From contig NZ_JADYVE010000004.1 of assembly GCF_020193655.1 (NCBI RefSeq), positions 124,001-188,000 on the forward strand: a stretch of DNA of 64,000 nt, given 5' to 3'. Source of the DNA: Ensifer sp. IC3342 (GTDB lineage: Bacteria; Pseudomonadota; Alphaproteobacteria; Rhizobiales; Rhizobiaceae). The stretch's first letter is position 1. Each line of letters starts with the position of its first letter. Below the pieces are notes generated by a model, which was not told the DNA's origin, made no database searches, and was given only the letters and a program-made list of their open reading frames with translations. The translations under genes and the position numbers were made by a program. Below, piece by piece: positions 61,904 through 64,000 of the stretch.

Positions 61904-63421
61904 ATGGGTACTTTCGACTTCCTGCTGCAGGGCCTGCTGGTCGCTGTCCAGCCGATGAATCTCATCTATGCGCTAATCGGCGTGACGCTTGGCACCGCCG
62001 TCGGCGTCCTGCCCGGCATCGGCCCCGCGTTGACCGTGGCGCTTTTGCTGCCCGTTACCTACAAGCTCGATCCGGGCGGCTCGCTGATCATGTTCGCCGG
62101 CATCTATTATGGCGGCATGTATGGCGGCTCGACCACTTCGATCCTGCTCAACACGCCGGGCGAAAGCTCGTCCATCGTCACGGCGCTCGAGGGCAACAAG
62201 ATGGCGCGCGCCGGACGCGGCGGCCCGGCATTGGCGACCGCTGCGATCGGCTCCTTCGTCGCCGGCCTCATCGCCACACTCGCGCTCGCCTTCATCGCGC
62301 CCTATATCGTCAAGCTCGCGCTCGTCTTCGGCCCGCGCGAATATTTCGCGCTAATGGTGCTGGCCTTCGTCACGGTGTCATCGGCTTTCGGGGACTCGAC
62401 GCTTCGCGGCCTGACCTCCCTCTTCATCGGTCTGACACTCGCCTGCATCGGCATCGACCAGTTGACCGGCCAGACGCGCCTTTCCTTCGGCGTGCCCGAC
62501 CTGCTCGACGGTATCGAGGTGACGACGCTTGCGGTCGCCATGTTCGCTATCGGCGAGACGCTCTACATCGCCGCCCAGGGCGATCGCGGCCCGGACAAGG
62601 TCGAAGCCGTCAAGGGCTCGGTCTGGATGAGCGCTATGGATTGGGCACGCTCATGGAAGCCCTGGCTTCGCGGCACTGCCATCGGCTTTCCGATCGGCGC
62701 GATGCCGGCCGGCGGCGCCGAAATCGGCACCTTTCTTTCCTATGCGACCGAAAAGCGCCTCACCAAGCATCCGGAAGAGTTCGGCAATGGCGCGATCGAA
62801 GGCGTTGCCGGACCGGAAGCAGCCAACAACGCTTCGGCTGCCGGCACGTTGGTGCCGTTGCTCACTCTCGGGCTGCCGACGACGGCGACTGCGGCAATCA
62901 TGCTGGCCGGCTTCCAGCAATACGGCCTCCAGCCCGGACCGCTGCTGTTTGCCACCAACCCGCAGCTCGTCTGGGGCTTGATCGCGAGCCTCCTCATCGC
63001 CAACTTCATGCTGCTGGTCCTGAACCTGCCGCTGATCGGCCTCTGGGTTAAGCTCCTGACCATCCCGAAGCCGTGGCTTTACGCAGGCATTCTCCTGTTC
63101 GCGACGCTCGGCACGATCGGCGCCAACCCGTCGGTGTTCGAACTCGGCATGCTGCTCGCCTTCGGCCTGCTTGGTTACGTCATGCGTGTCTTCGGCTATC
63201 CGATCGCGCCGGTTGTCGTCGGCCTGATCCTTGGACCGCTCGCGGAACAACAGCTTCGCCGGGCGCTCTCGATCAGCCAGGGTGACATTACCGTGCTCTT
63301 CACCTCGCCGATCGCAGCGGTGCTTCTGGTCATCGCCGCCCTTGCCCTTATCGTGCCGCTCATCCTGAGAGCGCGTGGGCGCGGCCAGGTCCTTGCGCAA
63401 CTTGCCGCCAGCGAGGACTGA
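61904..63421 (+). CDS. tctA: tripartite tricarboxylate transporter large subunit TctA
   Basis: This 505-aa transport subunit starts at ATG 61904 behind GAGGGG. It has about twelve membrane segments. Family marks are [20 protein letters not shown] near 25, [20 protein letters not shown] near 67, [20 protein letters not shown] near 265 and [18 protein letters not shown] near 325. It imports the carboxylate bound by TctC with a cation gradient. It closes the tctCBA operon. Confidence 0.95.
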   Translation: MGTFDFLLQGLLVAVQPMNLIYALIGVTLGTAVGVLPGIGPALTVALLLPVTYKLDPGGSLIMFAGIYYGGMYGGSTTSILLNTPGESSSIVTALEGNKMARAGRGGPALATAAIGSFVAGLIATLALAFIAPYIVKLALVFGPREYFALMVLAFVTVSSAFGDSTLRGLTSLFIGLTLACIGIDQLTGQTRLSFGVPDLLDGIEVTTLAVAMFAIGETLYIAAQGDRGPDKVEAVKGSVWMSAMDWARSWKPWLRGTAIGFPIGAMPAGGAEIGTFLSYATEKRLTKHPEEFGNGAIEGVAGPEAANNASAAGTLVPLLTLGLPTTATAAIMLAGFQQYGLQPGPLLFATNPQLVWGLIASLLIANFMLLVLNLPLIGLWVKLLTIPKPWLYAGILLFATLGTIGANPSVFELGMLLAFGLLGYVMRVFGYPIAPVVVGLILGPLAEQQLRRALSISQGDITVLFTSPIAAVLLVIAALALIVPLILRARGRGQVLAQLAASED

Positions 63422-63640
63422 CGCTTTCGCCTCCCAAGGCGATTCAAGGAGCGGGAAATGGGAGGGGCAGCCCGTTTCCCGCTCCTACTTTCTTCCTCTT
63501 CCAGCCTTTGAGGCCGGCTCGCCCCATCACTGGCGGACGTGCTTTCGCTGCATGGCTGGGGTGAGGTTTTGTGCATTGCAAAAACACGTGCTCGGGCCCA
63601 TCTTTCGCTTATCAAATAGAAAACGAAAGCGAGCAAAGAG

Positions 63641-63811
63641 ATGACTGCCACCAGCAAGAACCGTATGGGTTTCATTGGCCGCGCCTTCGCCGTTCTGGGT
63701 GCCGCGAATGCTGCCGCCGCCGCCGTCGAAGGCCACCGCCGCCCGAACGCGCGCGACCTGCGCACCCTCGGTATTGACCCGGCAACCTTTCCGGACATCC
63801 GCCGCGGCTAA
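63641..63811 (+). CDS. small basic 56-aa protein of unknown function
   Basis: This is a 56-codon frame with AAAGAG upstream. It begins MTATSKNRMGFIGRAFAVLG, continues with an Ala-rich segment (AANAAAAAVEGHRR) and ends with ARDLRTLGIDPATFPDIRRG. The final part recalls the C-terminal ends of small rhizobial DUF1127-like proteins, which are often stress- or phosphate-regulated, but the match is weak. It has an Arg-rich character and no membrane helix. It stands alone after tctA. Confidence 0.6.
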   Translation: MTATSKNRMGFIGRAFAVLGAANAAAAAVEGHRRPNARDLRTLGIDPATFPDIRRG

Positions 63812-63822
63812 CGGCGCGTAAC

Positions 63823-63842
63823 ACAGCCAAGATCTTGGCTGT
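63823..63842 (+). terminator. perfect 20-bp palindrome after the small protein gene
   Basis: ACAGCCAAGATCTTGGCTGT is a perfect palindrome without a loop, 11 bp after the stop codon at 63811. It lacks a T-run. It may act as a transcript end or as a binding site. Confidence 0.4.
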
Positions 63843-64000
63843 CCAACTGGCTGCCGGGTAGCCGGCCGACTACCTCTCGATCGTTCAGCGGCTTCTCGCA
63901 AGGCGCCGCTTGCTTATCCGGCCCGACAAAAGGTCGATGAAGGTGAGGCTTGCACCTTGGCGCCGCAGCCATTCAATCGTCGGTACTCAGGCACCTGCTC

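Noticed and set aside
63896-63990. Possible C-terminus of a minus-strand gene entering from the right edge
   Set aside because: The frame ending LLSGRISKRRLARSR has an in-frame stop within the last 25 bases of the window, so it cannot be the end of an upstream gene without a frameshift. The sequence is too short to judge.
1-64000. CRISPR array, tRNA, rRNA, phage or insertion sequence
   Set aside because: I looked for regularly spaced direct repeats, cloverleaf-like sequences and transposase or integrase motifs. The only repeated elements found are the mosaic intergenic repeats and short operators.

Overview
The window is GC-rich, gene-dense alphaproteobacterial DNA, most like a Sinorhizobium/Ensifer (Rhizobiaceae) replicon of the megaplasmid or chromid kind. 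The reasons are the many sugar and sugar-acid ABC transporters with their own LacI, GntR and RpiR regulators, a rhizopine-type mocDEF oxygenase set, IolR-type GGAA-N6-TTCC boxes in front of an inositol-type transporter, and five copies of a rhizobial-looking mosaic intergenic repeat. I saw no rRNA, tRNA, CRISPR array, intact transposase or replication origin. All functions are assigned from sequence motifs and remembered family features; no database search was possible.

Layout. 1-2.5 kb (minus): ridA-like, RpiR regulator, SDR and the start of a hexosaminidase. 2.6-4.7 kb (plus): an NTF2-like protein and an M81 (MlrC) metallopeptidase. 4.7-10.4 kb: a mocDEF-like oxygenase, ferredoxin and reductase operon that continues into a divergent PanB homologue and PurU, with a divergent LacI regulator; this looks like oxidative demethylation coupled to one-carbon disposal. 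10.5-16.4 kb: otsB and otsA (trehalose), an unusual ROK protein, a KpsC-like glycosyltransferase and four very small membrane proteins. 16.7-23.9 kb (minus): a GntR/FCD regulator, D-erythronate dehydrogenase (denD), an SDR and a complete CUT1 ABC transporter. 24.0-30.5 kb: a cupin, then a four-carbon acid-sugar locus (lacI-otnC diverging from ltnD-otnI-otnK over three palindromic operators). This locus is flanked by two decayed transporter genes, an MFS fragment and the C-terminal half of a periplasmic binding protein.

30.6-38.2 kb: a squalene-cyclase-like protein, a DUF1349 protein, then a tightly packed DNA repair operon, ligD, ku, a BRCT/HTH/TPR protein, an alpha/beta hydrolase and exonuclease III. 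38.2-42.7 kb: an ABC transporter with two oversized permeases and a wrecked ATPase gene. 43.1-49.1 kb: a beta-hydroxyacid dehydrogenase, an IolI-like TIM barrel and an inositol-type CUT2 transporter with two IolR boxes and a terminator. 49.7-51.5 kb: a chemoreceptor. 51.8-56.7 kb: a LacI regulator and a second CUT2 transporter, with a striking double operator between them. 56.9-63.4 kb: a TctE/TctD-type two-component system, an extra periplasmic binding protein and the tctCBA tricarboxylate transporter, whose promoter region carries an 11-bp tandem repeat. 63.6-63.8 kb: a small basic protein.

Most of the window is therefore carbon-source acquisition organised as self-contained import, catabolism and regulator modules, with one DNA end-joining operon embedded. 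The least conventional parts are the moc/PanB-like/PurU module, the BRCT-TPR gene translationally coupled to ku, the transporter remnants around the tetronate locus, and the tiny membrane proteins.
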